NCBI RefSeq assembly: GCF_004684935.1
Contig: NZ_SRJD01000012.1
Span: 1-64,000 of the forward strand
Reading direction: 5' to 3'
DNA length: 64,000 nucleotides
From: Sporolactobacillus shoreae
GTDB lineage: Bacteria; Bacillota; Bacilli; Bacillales; Sporolactobacillaceae
The notes below the pieces were generated by a model. The model saw only the letters and a list, made by a program, of their open reading frames with translations, was not told the origin of the DNA and did not search any database. The stretch's first letter is position 1. Each line of letters opens with the position of its first letter. Of the stretch, positions 36,950 through 46,478 are shown piece by piece. The position numbers and the translations under genes are program-made.

Positions 36950-37381
36950 TCAATGATCTTTTGGATGATCATTCTGTCCCCCTCTTTCTTTCAGTACCTC
37001 AATCATGCTTTTAATCCGGTCAGGAACCGGCAAACCGATCTCTCCCGCGTTTTCAACAATTGAGATCAGCTCATTTGCCAGGTAAAAATAAATGGTCGCG
37101 CTCATCACGATGTGGTCGAGACCGATAATTTGATCCGACAAATGGGCCACAGCGACTATAAAGAAAATCATTCCTTTTTTGGCGATTCCCTGAAATCCAA
37201 CAGTACTGGACAGTTTGCCGAGATATGCCGCAGCAGTCAATCCGGAAATATAATCAATCACAACAAAGGTAATCAGAATGCCCAATAACGGATTCCAGTT
37301 TCCGAACAGATAAGTAATCAATGCTCCTAATAGTGCCGCTGTTCCTCCATAAATAAGCTCATAATGGTTCAATCCTGTCAC
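36950..37381 (-). CDS. Phage holin-like protein (holin_4 / TcdE type)
   Basis: A 143-residue protein with three or four hydrophobic segments and the marker VVIDYISGLTAAAYLGKLSS (about 40-58). YFYLANELISIVENAGEIGLPVP follows, as in PF05105 holins (phi29-type/TcdE/UtxA). No lysin or other phage gene is adjacent, so this is either a lone prophage remnant or a host-used holin for protein release. The sequence looks complete. Confidence 0.8.
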   Translation of the reverse strand: MTGLNHYELIYGGTAALLGALITYLFGNWNPLLGILITFVVIDYISGLTAAAYLGKLSSTVGFQGIAKKGMIFFIVAVAHLSDQIIGLDHIVMSATIYFYLANELISIVENAGEIGLPVPDRIKSMIEVLKERGGQNDHPKDH

Positions 37382-37464
37382 CTCAATTCTGTTCGTTACA
37401 GTATATGTTTGTCTGATAGTCTCTGAAAAGGCGTTTCAAACGAGTTTTTTCCGATTTTATTTAC

Positions 37465-37489
37465 AAAAAAAAAGACCCTGGAGGGCCTT
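37465..37489 (-). terminator. Terminator of the Fsr-like MFS gene
   Basis: On the minus strand a short GC stem (GGCCCT with AGGGTC, one mismatch) is followed by nine T. It lies 29 bp after the MFS stop codon. Confidence 0.6.
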
Positions 37490-37517
37490 ATTTAATTCGG
37501 TTGAAACTATATGAAGT

Positions 37518-38714
37518 TTATTCTGCTTCCCGCAAACTTTTTTCACTGGGTAAAAACAAGGTAATGATTGCGGCGAACAATGGCAGAAACACAAAAAGAT
37601 TAAAGACGGCATAAACGCCGTACTGGTCGGAAAGCCAGCCGATCAGTGTTGCGCCGATTCCTCCGGCGCCGATACCAAACCCAACCATCAGACCGGAAAC
37701 CAAGCCGATATTTTTCGGAAACATCAGCTGTCCGTAGACAACAGTCACAGCAAAAGACGAAAGGACGAACAGACCGAAGATGAACAGAACGATAATGGAC
37801 CAGATACCGTGAACATGCGGCAACAGCCAGGCAAAGGGAATCGTGACAACCATTGAAAAGAAGATCAGCCATTTGTGGCTGATCCTGTCGGAGAATCGTC
37901 CGCCCAGAAAGGTGCCCACAGCTCCGGCTGCCAGAAAAAGAAAGGTCATAAGATCACCATTTTTCAAAGATATGCCTTGATTCAGGTAAAGAAAGGGCAG
38001 AAATCCGGCAACACCAATCTGTGTCCATGACCTGAAAATGACGACAATGGTCAGAAGAATCAGCCCGCCCGGATGATTTTTCCCTCTTATTTCTGCCTGA
38101 TGAGCCTTATTTTTAATCAAACTTTTCTTATACCATGGCATCACAGAGCAAACAAGAACAAAAGCAGCCAATGTAGCAAAAGCGAACCAGCCAAGCCCGT
38201 GGAGTCCAGTGGCAATTAAAAAGAGTGGCAATAACAGCGGCCCACATGCCTGCCCGAAGTTTCCTCCGACCTGAAAAATCGCCTGTGCAGTTCCACGGGC
38301 GGTTCCGGCAGCCATATATGCCCCGCGCATCGCCTCCGGATGAAAAATACCGGAACCAATGCCGGACAAGCCTACTAGAAGAAGCAGGATCCAGTATGCC
38401 GGTGCAAATCCGGAGGCCGTCAGCCCGAATCCAGTCAGGCAAATGCCGATTGGCAGGAACCAGGTTTTCGGATGCTTATCTGTCATTAGACCAAATACTG
38501 GCTGCGAAACAGAGGATGTGATCATTGATACAAAGAGGATCACTCCGGCCTGCAGATAACTGAGATGAAAGGCCGTTTTATAGAGTGGCAAAAGTGCTGG
38601 AACAAGGCCTGTCGTCATGACATCGTTCAAGAAGTGAGTCAGGCTCAGACTGACTAATTGGCGTTTTGCCCCGAGCTGGCGCTTCGTACCAAGTGTGTGT
38701 ACAGCGACATTCAT
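37518..38714 (-). CDS. MFS transporter, fosmidomycin-resistance (Fsr)-like
   Basis: A 398-residue protein with 12 helices. It has SLTHFLNDVMTTGLVPALLPL at the start, FGLMTDKHPKTWFLP in loop 2-3 and GIGSGIFHPEAMRGA in helix 4. These are characteristic of the Fsr subgroup, which exports fosmidomycin and some related compounds. Its true substrate here is unknown. Single gene with its own terminator. Confidence 0.78.
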   Translation of the reverse strand: MNVAVHTLGTKRQLGAKRQLVSLSLTHFLNDVMTTGLVPALLPLYKTAFHLSYLQAGVILFVSMITSSVSQPVFGLMTDKHPKTWFLPIGICLTGFGLTASGFAPAYWILLLLVGLSGIGSGIFHPEAMRGAYMAAGTARGTAQAIFQVGGNFGQACGPLLLPLFLIATGLHGLGWFAFATLAAFVLVCSVMPWYKKSLIKNKAHQAEIRGKNHPGGLILLTIVVIFRSWTQIGVAGFLPFLYLNQGISLKNGDLMTFLFLAAGAVGTFLGGRFSDRISHKWLIFFSMVVTIPFAWLLPHVHGIWSIIVLFIFGLFVLSSFAVTVVYGQLMFPKNIGLVSGLMVGFGIGAGGIGATLIGWLSDQYGVYAVFNLFVFLPLFAAIITLFLPSEKSLREAE

Positions 38715-38994
38715 TGAAAAACCTCCCGATGAAAAACAATACTTTAATACTAACAGATAATCATTTTCGGACGAAACATAACGTTTTGCGTTCGAAAGAT
38801 TGTAAAAAGTTCACCTTTGAAAGATGTTGTTTTCGGCAAATAACCTAACGGAGGGCAATATTTCTGTACGAAGGAGGGGTAAAACATTTTACTGGTATTG
38901 TTCACAATAATTTTCCCTTTTTCTCACAAAACCGGAAGGAGATTTATCCGTTTAGCGAGAACATAAATATTATCTTAAAAATCGAGGTGTATGA

Positions 38995-40004
38995 ATGTAT
39001 TGTAAAGAAATAAAAATTCCATACCATATTCAACAGTATGAAGCCTATTTGAAAAGGATCCTCCCTGCCTATAGCGCCAGAAATGAAATAGAAAGCCGAT
39101 TCAAAAAAAGTATGGCTGGTTTCCGCGACGAACAGTCGATAAAGTATTTCCTTGATTATCTTCCTGAGAAAGAATTCCTCTTATTTCACAATCTCCGCTT
39201 GCCTGACCAAATCCATTTTTTCAGATTGACTGGCTGATCATGTCTCCACGTTTTTTTCTGATACTTGAAGCTAAAAATATCATTGGAAAACTAACACTTA
39301 ATCATGGCTTGTGGCAAATGACCAGGGAAATTGACGGACGTACAGATGTTTTTGATGATCCGCTTCTACAGGCGGAAAGGCTGGAAGACCAGTTTCAAAA
39401 ATGGCTCGATCATCACATTATTGTTCCAGATTACCCCAGTGAAAGTCGTGTCGTTATCACTTCCCCTGCTCAACTCCAAATAGAAGGATCCAATGACCCT
39501 TCGCACGCCAAAATAATCCGAAAAGCCTTCCTCGGAAAAGAACTGGACAGGATCATTAAAAACCACACAAAAACTTTTATTCATCACTCAAACCTTCGGG
39601 ATATAGGGAATCAACTACTTGCTAGCCATCGTCCGTTAATCATCGATCTGTTTTCCTCAATGAAGTCATTATTTCCTGAAAATATTATTAAGGGTGTCCA
39701 ATGCCCGAACTGCAGCCACTTTCACATGATAAGAAAAAAGCGTAACTGGTACTGTGATCAATGCGGGCATTTTTCAAAAAATGCACATCTTGCTGCACTT
39801 CGTGACTACTTTCTCATTTTCGGTCCAGCCATTACAAACAAGCAATGTCGAGACTTTCTGATGCTCGAGTCATCCGCAGTGGCTAAACATATTTTTTCAT
39901 CAGTAAGTTCACACTATGAAGGCGAAAACAAAGGGCGAGTTTATCATTTATCATTAGATCTGCTAAATAATAAAGATACTATGAATATTGATATTTTTTC
40001 ATGA
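38995..40004 (+). pseudogene. NERD-domain protein with a frameshift
   Basis: Two frames together make one NERD (nuclease-related domain) protein. The first, 38995-39237, ends in LRLPDQIHFFRLTG. The second, from about 39222, reads QIDWLIMSPRFFLILEAKNI and contains the NERD core plus a zinc ribbon (CPNC...CDQC). They join perfectly if the run of six T at 39216-39221 has one extra T. Full length would be about 336 residues. The change may be a real mutation, phase variation at the T-run or a sequencing error. GAGGTG precedes the start. Confidence 0.8.
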
Positions 40005-40007
40005 AGA

Positions 40008-40079
40008 GCGATATTTCCACATGAGTGGCGATATATCCTGACGAAGGGCGATATATCCTAGTGAGTCTCGATAAATTCC
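40008..40079. repeat. Four 20-bp tandem repeats after the NERD gene
   Basis: Units start at 40008, 40028, 40048 and 40068, exactly 20 bp apart. The core is GCGATATATCC with a variable spacer that often contains TGA. The fourth unit has diverged (TCGATAAATTCC). They begin three bases after the NERD stop codon. Confidence 0.8.
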
Positions 40080-40113
40080 GTACTTAATAGATAGATTCCA
40101 AACCGAGTATTGA

Positions 40114-40153
40114 TTCAAAAAAAATACAGCCCCAAGCTAAAAAAAGAGGCTGC
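40114..40153 (-). terminator. Terminator of the MFS gene at 40162
   Basis: On the minus strand GCAGCC pairs with GGCTGT (one G-T) around an A/T-rich loop and is followed by ATTTTTTTT. Confidence 0.6.
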
Positions 40154-40161
40154 ATAAATTC

Positions 40162-41406
40162 TTAAGAATCCATTCCGAGCAATTGTGTACTAAGATGATC
40201 AATATCCGGCAGTTGACGCAGTTTTTTCGTCAGCAGCCAATAGACTGCGATCAAAATAATAACTACTCCCTGACTGATAATGATGGCATGAGTTCCTGTC
40301 CAAGAGGCTAAAACCCCTCCTGCGAGCGACCCTAACGGCATGGCTGCTGCAATCAAACTTTCAGTAACAGCAGCGACTCTACCGATCATATTTGATGGAG
40401 GAACAATCTGAAAAAAAGAACTGAACAAAATGTTGGTTGCGCCAACGGGAATGTTGGCCATCGCTAAAAAGATGCAGGCCAAAGGAACAGAGTGAGGTGC
40501 CGCCAGATCCATCAGGATCCACATGATACCTGAGCATCCATATCCATAAATGACTGCTTTTCCCATGCTGAATTTTTGTGAAACGAATCCTGACAGCAGA
40601 GTTCCAGCCAGAAATCCAGCCGTATAACTGCTCATCAGAATCCCGTAAACAGCGGGACCTCCGATCTGTTTCGAGAAAGCGGGAAAAATAGCCAACACCC
40701 CGCTCAGCACAAAATTGCTAATCAGAAACGGAAAAAGCATCTTCAATATTAATGGATGAAGGACAAATTGGAGGCCTTCTGATAAATCGGCCCAATAAGA
40801 GGGCGATTTTCCTTCTGGTTTCTGCAGGGATGCGCTCTTTCCAAGGCGCAAAAGAGCAAATAAGAGAGCGGCAATAAAAAATGTCACAGAGTCGATAAAG
40901 TACAGGCTTACCGCTCCAATCACAGCGATTAGAATCCCACCTAAGGAACTGAACACAAGATCTGTTCCCTGATAAGCAAAGGACATGGCTGAATTCGCTT
41001 TGACCAGATATTTCTCACTGATCAATTTTGGGATCAGCGCATTTTCAGCAGGAAAGGGAAACAGATCGAACATAGCAATCAGTGGCATAATGACCAAAAC
41101 ACCCGTAACCGTGAGCAAATGGAGTAAATAAAGCAGTGGTACAAGCAGTACCAGTATGCCCTGAACTAAATTCGGGACAATCAGCACCTTTTTAAGAACC
41201 ACCCGATCCACAATCGGACCGGCAAGAAATGAAAAAAATTCAGGAAGGAGTGTCAGAAATCCGGCAAGCCCCGAATAAAATGAGGAACCTCCTAAATCAT
41301 AGGCCAACCACATGGCAGCGATATAGTACAGACTGTCGCCCATGTTGCTGATCAGCCTGCCTGAGAACAATAATACAAAATTTTTATTTTGATAAAGTGA
41401 AGCCAT
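40162..41406 (-). CDS. MFS transporter, DHA3-like
   Basis: A protein of about 414 residues beginning FVLLFSGRLISNMGDSLYYIAAMW, the usual start of MFS_3 exporters, with 12 helices. I chose ATG 41406 because AGGGGGAT lies six bases upstream; the longer frame to 41481 lacks a ribosome binding site. It resembles the transporter at 3571-4812 in type but is clearly a different protein. Substrate unknown. Confidence 0.78.
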   Translation of the reverse strand: MASLYQNKNFVLLFSGRLISNMGDSLYYIAAMWLAYDLGGSSFYSGLAGFLTLLPEFFSFLAGPIVDRVVLKKVLIVPNLVQGILVLLVPLLYLLHLLTVTGVLVIMPLIAMFDLFPFPAENALIPKLISEKYLVKANSAMSFAYQGTDLVFSSLGGILIAVIGAVSLYFIDSVTFFIAALLFALLRLGKSASLQKPEGKSPSYWADLSEGLQFVLHPLILKMLFPFLISNFVLSGVLAIFPAFSKQIGGPAVYGILMSSYTAGFLAGTLLSGFVSQKFSMGKAVIYGYGCSGIMWILMDLAAPHSVPLACIFLAMANIPVGATNILFSSFFQIVPPSNMIGRVAAVTESLIAAAMPLGSLAGGVLASWTGTHAIIISQGVVIILIAVYWLLTKKLRQLPDIDHLSTQLLGMDS

Positions 41407-41741
41407 TGATGATCCCCCTGAGTCATTATTGTTTCTGACTGCAGGAGTGTCACCCACCCACCGGATTTGGCCCAGATACAAACTCCCTTATCCTGCTGTC
41501 AGTTTTACTTAAAAAGGGCGCAAATCTCCCGTTTTAAGCAAAAACCAACATGCGGACAACGGATAATTTCATAAACTTTTTTCACCTCTGGTAATATGTA
41601 AAAAAAAACTTACGTCTACAATATACACCGATCTTCTTCACGTATCAATCAAACCTCAGGTATCAGCTTTCAGAGGATTGTCGGCAATGATCCAATAGCG
41701 TATGCTAGTTGTTGTGATGAACTAACTCGCGGGGTGTTTCT

Positions 41742-42623
41742 TTGAAATCTTTAAATCCAAATTTCTCATACATCCTTCTGTTTTTTGGCGTTTTTGCATT
41801 ATCGACGTCCGCTATTTTTGTCAAGCTTTCCGATGCCCCTTCGACGATCATCGCCGGTTATCGGATGCTTTTTTCTGCCCTCGTACTTCTGCCTTTTCTT
41901 ATTATAAAAAAATCCAATTGGTTGGAACTAAAAGGCCTTTCAAAGAGACAGTGGTTGCTCGGATTACTATCCGGTGTTTTTCTCGCCGCTCACTATACAC
42001 TTTGGTTCGAATCGCTACGCTTCACTTCTGTAGCCAGTTCAACGGTTCTCGTTACTTTGCAGCCGCTGTTCGCATTCATCGGAGGATTTTTCCTATTCGG
42101 AGAAAGATTGACACGGCGTGCCATATTTGGGGGTCTTCTCGCTATTGCCGGCAGTGTGGTTATTGGATGGCAGGATTTTCAGATCAACGGAACTGCACTC
42201 TTTGGTGACATTCTCGCGTTTATTGCCGCCGGTGTTATAACTGCCTATTTTCTTATTGGTCAGGGGCTTCGAAAACATCTGTCACTCGTTCCCTACGCTA
42301 TTCTTGGATACGGAAGCAGCGCCATTTTTCTTTTTGCCTATTCTTTACTCCATGGGTTCACACTGACTGGATATTCAACCCTAAACTGGGTTTGGTTTGC
42401 AGGTCTTGCGCTTATTTCAACGATTTTGGGGCAAACGGTTTTTAACTGGCTCATCAAATGGATGAGCACATCAACCATTTCCATGAGTATACTTGGTGAA
42501 CCCATCGGTACATGCATCCTTGCTTATATTATTTTGGGGCAAGGCATCACCCTTCAGCAAGGGATCGGTATTTTTGTGATCCTGGCTGGTATCTCAGTCT
42601 TTTTATCAAAGGACAAAAATTGA
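41742..42623 (+). CDS. EamA/DMT-family transporter
   Basis: A 293-residue protein with ten helices and two EamA repeats (about 10-140 and 155-288). It has SSTVLVTLQPLFAF in the first and SMSILGEPIGTCILAY in the second, as in YdcZ/RhaT-type metabolite exporters. TTG start with GGGGTG upstream. Single gene; substrate unknown. Confidence 0.8.
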   Translation: MKSLNPNFSYILLFFGVFALSTSAIFVKLSDAPSTIIAGYRMLFSALVLLPFLIIKKSNWLELKGLSKRQWLLGLLSGVFLAAHYTLWFESLRFTSVASSTVLVTLQPLFAFIGGFFLFGERLTRRAIFGGLLAIAGSVVIGWQDFQINGTALFGDILAFIAAGVITAYFLIGQGLRKHLSLVPYAILGYGSSAIFLFAYSLLHGFTLTGYSTLNWVWFAGLALISTILGQTVFNWLIKWMSTSTISMSILGEPIGTCILAYIILGQGITLQQGIGIFVILAGISVFLSKDKN

Positions 42624-42660
42624 ACAGATGCAGAAGGTTCAATTGCAATGCCTCTGTTCA

Positions 42661-43242
42661 TCATCTTATCTTTTTATAATACCCCCTGCATTCATATACT
42701 CGGTTAAATGACTTCCTTATTTTTTCTTTATTCTCTCCCGAATAGTGAGCAAAAGCTTCAAGGGGCTTCAGCCCTGGGATCGAAGAGCAAACGGCTCGAT
42801 CCACTTCCTCTCCGTCAATGAAAACGTGAAGATTGCTGCTGCCTTTTCTAAAGCCGTTTTTCTGGTACCATTCGTTCACCCACGGGTCATCTCTTGTCCA
42901 CGCCTCAAGTTCAAAAATGCCGAGCTTTTTCAATTTTTGTTCCGCTGCCAGGAGCAGCTGTGCGCCAATACCCTTTCTCTGAAAATCGGGATGTACAGCG
43001 ATGTGCCAGATCATCCCGCCCATGGAAGAGCACAATGTACACACCGTCTTTGGCCTCGTTTCATATTCAACATCAATCAGGCCGACAATTTCCCCTGATT
43101 CAACCGCGACTAGCTCAATTGACGGATGAGTGTAAGACTCCTTCTTCGTCAAGACGTTGTCATAATACGCTGTGTGTAAAAAAGACAAAACGCGGCAGCG
43201 CAACCAACCTTCTTCATCGTTTTTGCAGTATTCTCTGATCAT
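42661..43242 (-). CDS. GNAT-family N-acetyltransferase
   Basis: A 193-residue protein with the acetyl-CoA loop HPDFQRKGIGAQLLLAAE at about 98-115, and the following WYQKNGFRKG typical of the last strand-helix unit. A C-terminal extension of about 40 residues includes conserved-looking aromatic residues. GAGGAG precedes the start. It is the middle of three leftward genes (with a second GNAT and an acyl-CoA synthetase), which could be one transcription unit. Confidence 0.8.
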   Translation of the reverse strand: MIREYCKNDEEGWLRCRVLSFLHTAYYDNVLTKKESYTHPSIELVAVESGEIVGLIDVEYETRPKTVCTLCSSMGGMIWHIAVHPDFQRKGIGAQLLLAAEQKLKKLGIFELEAWTRDDPWVNEWYQKNGFRKGSSNLHVFIDGEEVDRAVCSSIPGLKPLEAFAHYSGENKEKIRKSFNRVYECRGYYKKIR

Positions 43243-43278
43243 TTGCAGTATTCTCCTCTCCGAGTGACAGGCTATTTC

Positions 43279-43764
43279 CTATTTCTGAAGGTGTTGTTCC
43301 ATCCATCTGGTTTTCAGTTTATAGCCAATGAAGTCCTCTTCGCAATCCTCTACCACTTTAAATCCTTTCGTGTGGTAAAAACTCTCACCCAATTTGTTTC
43401 CCGCTTCAACAGCAACAATCATCTTTGAAATCCCGATAAGATCTTCGGTGATCACTTTCAGCAGCATACTTCCAATTCCACATCTCTGGGAGTCTGGAAG
43501 AACGTAAATTGCCATGAGTTCAGCAAAATCATCTCTTACGGAAGCGTTGGCAAAACCTACAAGCTTTTTTCCCTCCATAGCTACGAAAAAGAGTGTGCGC
43601 TCAATTCTCCATTCAAGGTTCCGATCCGAATAGGCGAATTCAAGAAATCTAGATTGTATTTCTTCTGGGATAAGTCCCTTATATGTTTCTCCCCATGTGA
43701 TCTCGGCAATTTCTCTTATTCTTTCCATATCTGCCATTACTGCTTTACGAACAATCAGATCCAT
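43279..43764 (-). CDS. GNAT-family N-acetyltransferase
   Basis: A 161-residue protein with ELMAIYVLPDSQRCGIGSMLLKV (about 84-106), where the Q/R-x-x-G-I-G acetyl-CoA loop is clear. FYHTKGFKVVED follows. It shows only general family similarity to the neighbouring acetyltransferase. Substrate unknown. It lies 31 bp after the acyl-CoA synthetase gene, in the same direction. Confidence 0.8.
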   Translation of the reverse strand: MDLIVRKAVMADMERIREIAEITWGETYKGLIPEEIQSRFLEFAYSDRNLEWRIERTLFFVAMEGKKLVGFANASVRDDFAELMAIYVLPDSQRCGIGSMLLKVITEDLIGISKMIVAVEAGNKLGESFYHTKGFKVVEDCEEDFIGYKLKTRWMEQHLQK

Positions 43765-43795
43765 AACTCCACATCCCTACCGTGACATACAAAAG

Positions 43796-45358
43796 TCATC
43801 TTAATTTCCGGTTCAATTTTTCCAGCAGCTGCTTCTTGAATTGTGCTTTTCGAATTTTACCGGATACGGTTTTCGGAAAGCCATCCACAAAATGAACATG
43901 ACGCGGGCGTTTGTAATCAGTCAGTTTGTCCCTGCAGCAATCTTTGACCTGCTTTTCTGTCAGTGTCCGGCCTTCTTTTAAAACAATGAAAGCTTCCACT
44001 GATTCTTCTCTGATGGAGTCCGGCAAACCAATCACAGCAACTTCTTTAACTTCGGTAAGATTGTAAATGATATTTTCAATTTCTACCGGATAAACATTCT
44101 GCCCTCTGGTAATGATCATATCTTTTTTACGATCCACCAAGTAAAAGTAGCCATCTTCATCTTCCCGCGCAAGATCCCCGGTGTGCAGCCATCCGTCGAC
44201 AATGGTTCGCCTGGTCTCCTCAGGACGTCTCCAGTAACCGGCCATAATATCCGGGCTTTGAACGATCAGTTCTCCAATGTCACCAAGAGGGACATCATAC
44301 CCATCCTGATCAATAATACGGGTTTTAATGTCTTCGTATATTTTTGTTGTCCCGCACGTCCCAGGATGTATACCCTCTGTTCTTTCAAGAGGCTCAAGCG
44401 TTAGAAGCGGTCCGCTTTCTGTCTGGCCGCTTCCCTGAATGAACGGTGCTCCCATAATATTTTCCAGTTCTGTTTGCAGTTGAAGCGGCATTGGCGCAGC
44501 TCCCACAAAGGCAAAACGTAACTCTGTGAAATCATACTTATCAGGAGCCCGCTTAATCTCTTCGAGCATTGCCATAAACATCGCGGGCACACCCGCAATA
44601 AATGTCGCCCTGTATTTGTTCATCTCTTCCAAAACGCTGCGCGGATGGAATGCATCGCGCAATACAAAATGACTGCCGTAAAACATCATTGGAATCCATT
44701 CAACAATTGGCGCAAAGACATGTGTATAAGGTAATGTATTCACTGTGACTTCTTTTTCTGTATAATGCAATGATGAACCAAGCCGGAGACTATTGTTCAG
44801 AAACCTGCCATTTAATAGAATCGCACCCTTTGGTTTTCCAGTCGTGCCGGAAGTGTAATAAATCGCAAGTGGATCATCAGGAGAAGATCCGGCGTCCCAT
44901 GTATCCGGCTCTTTAGTCAAACTGGCCCATGAATAGATAGCTCCCTCCGCATTGCCGTCAACCTGAATCAACAAATGAAGCTTATCTGATTCGCCTCTGC
45001 ATTCCTCAACCTTATGAATAAATTCTTGGGTTCCGATCACTGCTCGCGCCTCAGAATCCTTCAAATAATAAGCGATTTCTCTCGTTTGGAATTTAGCATG
45101 TGTTGGAATATAAATGGCACCTGCTCGCGCCACCGCGGCAAAAGCGATCAGTTCTTCAGGAGAATTCGTCATTCCAATAATGACCCGGTCCCCCTTGGAT
45201 ATCCCCAGTTTTTTTAATGCTGCGGCAACGTGGGCTGCTTCTTCATTGACGCGGCCATAGGTGTAAGATTCGCCATGAAAATAAAACAGCACCTTGTTGG
45301 GAAAGGCTTCAGCCTGATGTGCCAGCAATGAACTTAATGTTTTCTTTCCTTTATACAT
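43796..45358 (-). CDS. Acyl-CoA synthetase (AMP-dependent synthetase/ligase family)
   Basis: A protein of about 520 residues with all ANL motifs: A3 YYTSGTTGKPKG, A5 GSGQTESG, A8 GWLHTGDLARED followed by DRKKDMIITRGQNVYP, and the A10 lysine in KTVSGKIRKAQ. It activates a fatty or other carboxylic acid to acyl-AMP and then acyl-CoA. I chose ATG 45358 for AGAGGGG seven bases upstream. Two acetyltransferase genes follow closely. Chain length preference is not predictable. Confidence 0.85.
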   Translation of the reverse strand: MYKGKKTLSSLLAHQAEAFPNKVLFYFHGESYTYGRVNEEAAHVAAALKKLGISKGDRVIIGMTNSPEELIAFAAVARAGAIYIPTHAKFQTREIAYYLKDSEARAVIGTQEFIHKVEECRGESDKLHLLIQVDGNAEGAIYSWASLTKEPDTWDAGSSPDDPLAIYYTSGTTGKPKGAILLNGRFLNNSLRLGSSLHYTEKEVTVNTLPYTHVFAPIVEWIPMMFYGSHFVLRDAFHPRSVLEEMNKYRATFIAGVPAMFMAMLEEIKRAPDKYDFTELRFAFVGAAPMPLQLQTELENIMGAPFIQGSGQTESGPLLTLEPLERTEGIHPGTCGTTKIYEDIKTRIIDQDGYDVPLGDIGELIVQSPDIMAGYWRRPEETRRTIVDGWLHTGDLAREDEDGYFYLVDRKKDMIITRGQNVYPVEIENIIYNLTEVKEVAVIGLPDSIREESVEAFIVLKEGRTLTEKQVKDCCRDKLTDYKRPRHVHFVDGFPKTVSGKIRKAQFKKQLLEKLNRKLR

Positions 45359-45552
45359 TGTCAGCCCCTCTTCTTTGTAAATAAAATACAGCAAGAAGTT
45401 GAGTCTGACAATGAAAAAGTCCCACCAATAGCCATAAAGGCTTTTCTAATATCGAACAGGTACATGATAACAAATACTCTTGCAATGACCACTGTTTCTA
45501 TCAGATAATATAAAGAGGGACAGGTTTAATTTGAAGAAAAGAGGGTGAGATC

Positions 45553-46371
45553 ATGAAAAAACTGAGTGTCATTCTCTCAGTCCTGTTTTCCGCTATCCTG
45601 ATAACCGGTTGTTCACAGTCTTCATCAAATGACAACCAAGGCTCTAGTTCAGCTGCTCAGCAGTCCTCTTCGAGCCAGGCCGACAGTTCTCAGACCAGTT
45701 CGTCAGCGAGCAGTAATTCAGGCAGCCCAAGCAGCAGTACTGCGAGTATAAAAACCGGTACGCCAGAACAAGTGCTTAAAGATGTACGGACAAGTCTGAA
45801 GAATCATAATGAAGTCCTGCTTCCCAGAGCTTTGACTGTTGAAAAAGGCAAATACGCTTCCGCAACGGTAAATGAGACTTCATCCGGGTACACGGTATCC
45901 TTTAAGCAGACCGGTCAACCAGTCAAAATTAATGATTCATCGCTGGGGGCAGCACAGACCCTGGCAACACTCAAATCAACGACTTACGCTAGCAGTTCCG
46001 AAGCCGCAAAACAAATTTCATTTCACAAATATGGAAAATCAGACGGCAGCTCCGTTAATCTTGGTCACAAGATTACGGGGTATGCGGACGCGGGGGCAGG
46101 AACTGCCGGAATTTCCTGGAATGAAGGCCGCTGGACGCTAATGGCTCTTTCACCAACGTCAGATGCATCAAAGGGAATCGTGCTTGCTAAAAAGGTTGTT
46201 TCTTATTTGGAAATCCACTCATTGCCGATACCACATCAATATGGCACTATTCAGGTCTATACAGACAGTCGGCAGAATTATGTAATGTGGCAGGAAGGTA
46301 AGACAATTTATGAACTTACTGGTATCAATGACCCGTTGAAATTACTATCCATCGCCGTTCTGATGAAATAA
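45553..46371 (+). CDS. Lipoprotein of unknown function
   Basis: A 272-residue protein with a lipoprotein signal peptide (1-19) and lipobox ITGC (C20). A Ser/Gln/Asn-rich linker (about 22-65) follows, then a globular domain of about 200 residues. The lipid-anchored, flexible-tether layout points to the outer face of the membrane. I do not recognise the domain by family. GAGGGTG upstream; a strong bidirectional terminator follows. Single gene. Confidence 0.7.
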   Translation: MKKLSVILSVLFSAILITGCSQSSSNDNQGSSSAAQQSSSSQADSSQTSSSASSNSGSPSSSTASIKTGTPEQVLKDVRTSLKNHNEVLLPRALTVEKGKYASATVNETSSGYTVSFKQTGQPVKINDSSLGAAQTLATLKSTTYASSSEAAKQISFHKYGKSDGSSVNLGHKITGYADAGAGTAGISWNEGRWTLMALSPTSDASKGIVLAKKVVSYLEIHSLPIPHQYGTIQVYTDSRQNYVMWQEGKTIYELTGINDPLKLLSIAVLMK

Positions 46372-46407
46372 TTGACAGCAGAAATGGGTAACTATGTGAT
46401 CAAAAAA

Positions 46408-46448
46408 AACGCACTGCAGGGAAAATTTTTCCCTGCGGTGCGTTTTTC
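46408..46448. terminator. Bidirectional terminator
   Basis: AACGCACTGCAGGG pairs with CCCTGCGGTGCGTT (two mismatches) around AAAATTTTT, with A-runs and T-runs at the two ends. It serves the lipoprotein gene and the convergent GNAT gene. Confidence 0.85.
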
Positions 46449-46478
46449 GATAAGGTTACCAGCCATCCCCTAATTCCC

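Noticed and set aside
40008-40079. CRISPR array
   Set aside because: The 20-bp period leaves only nine-base spacers that are themselves similar, and no cas gene is near.
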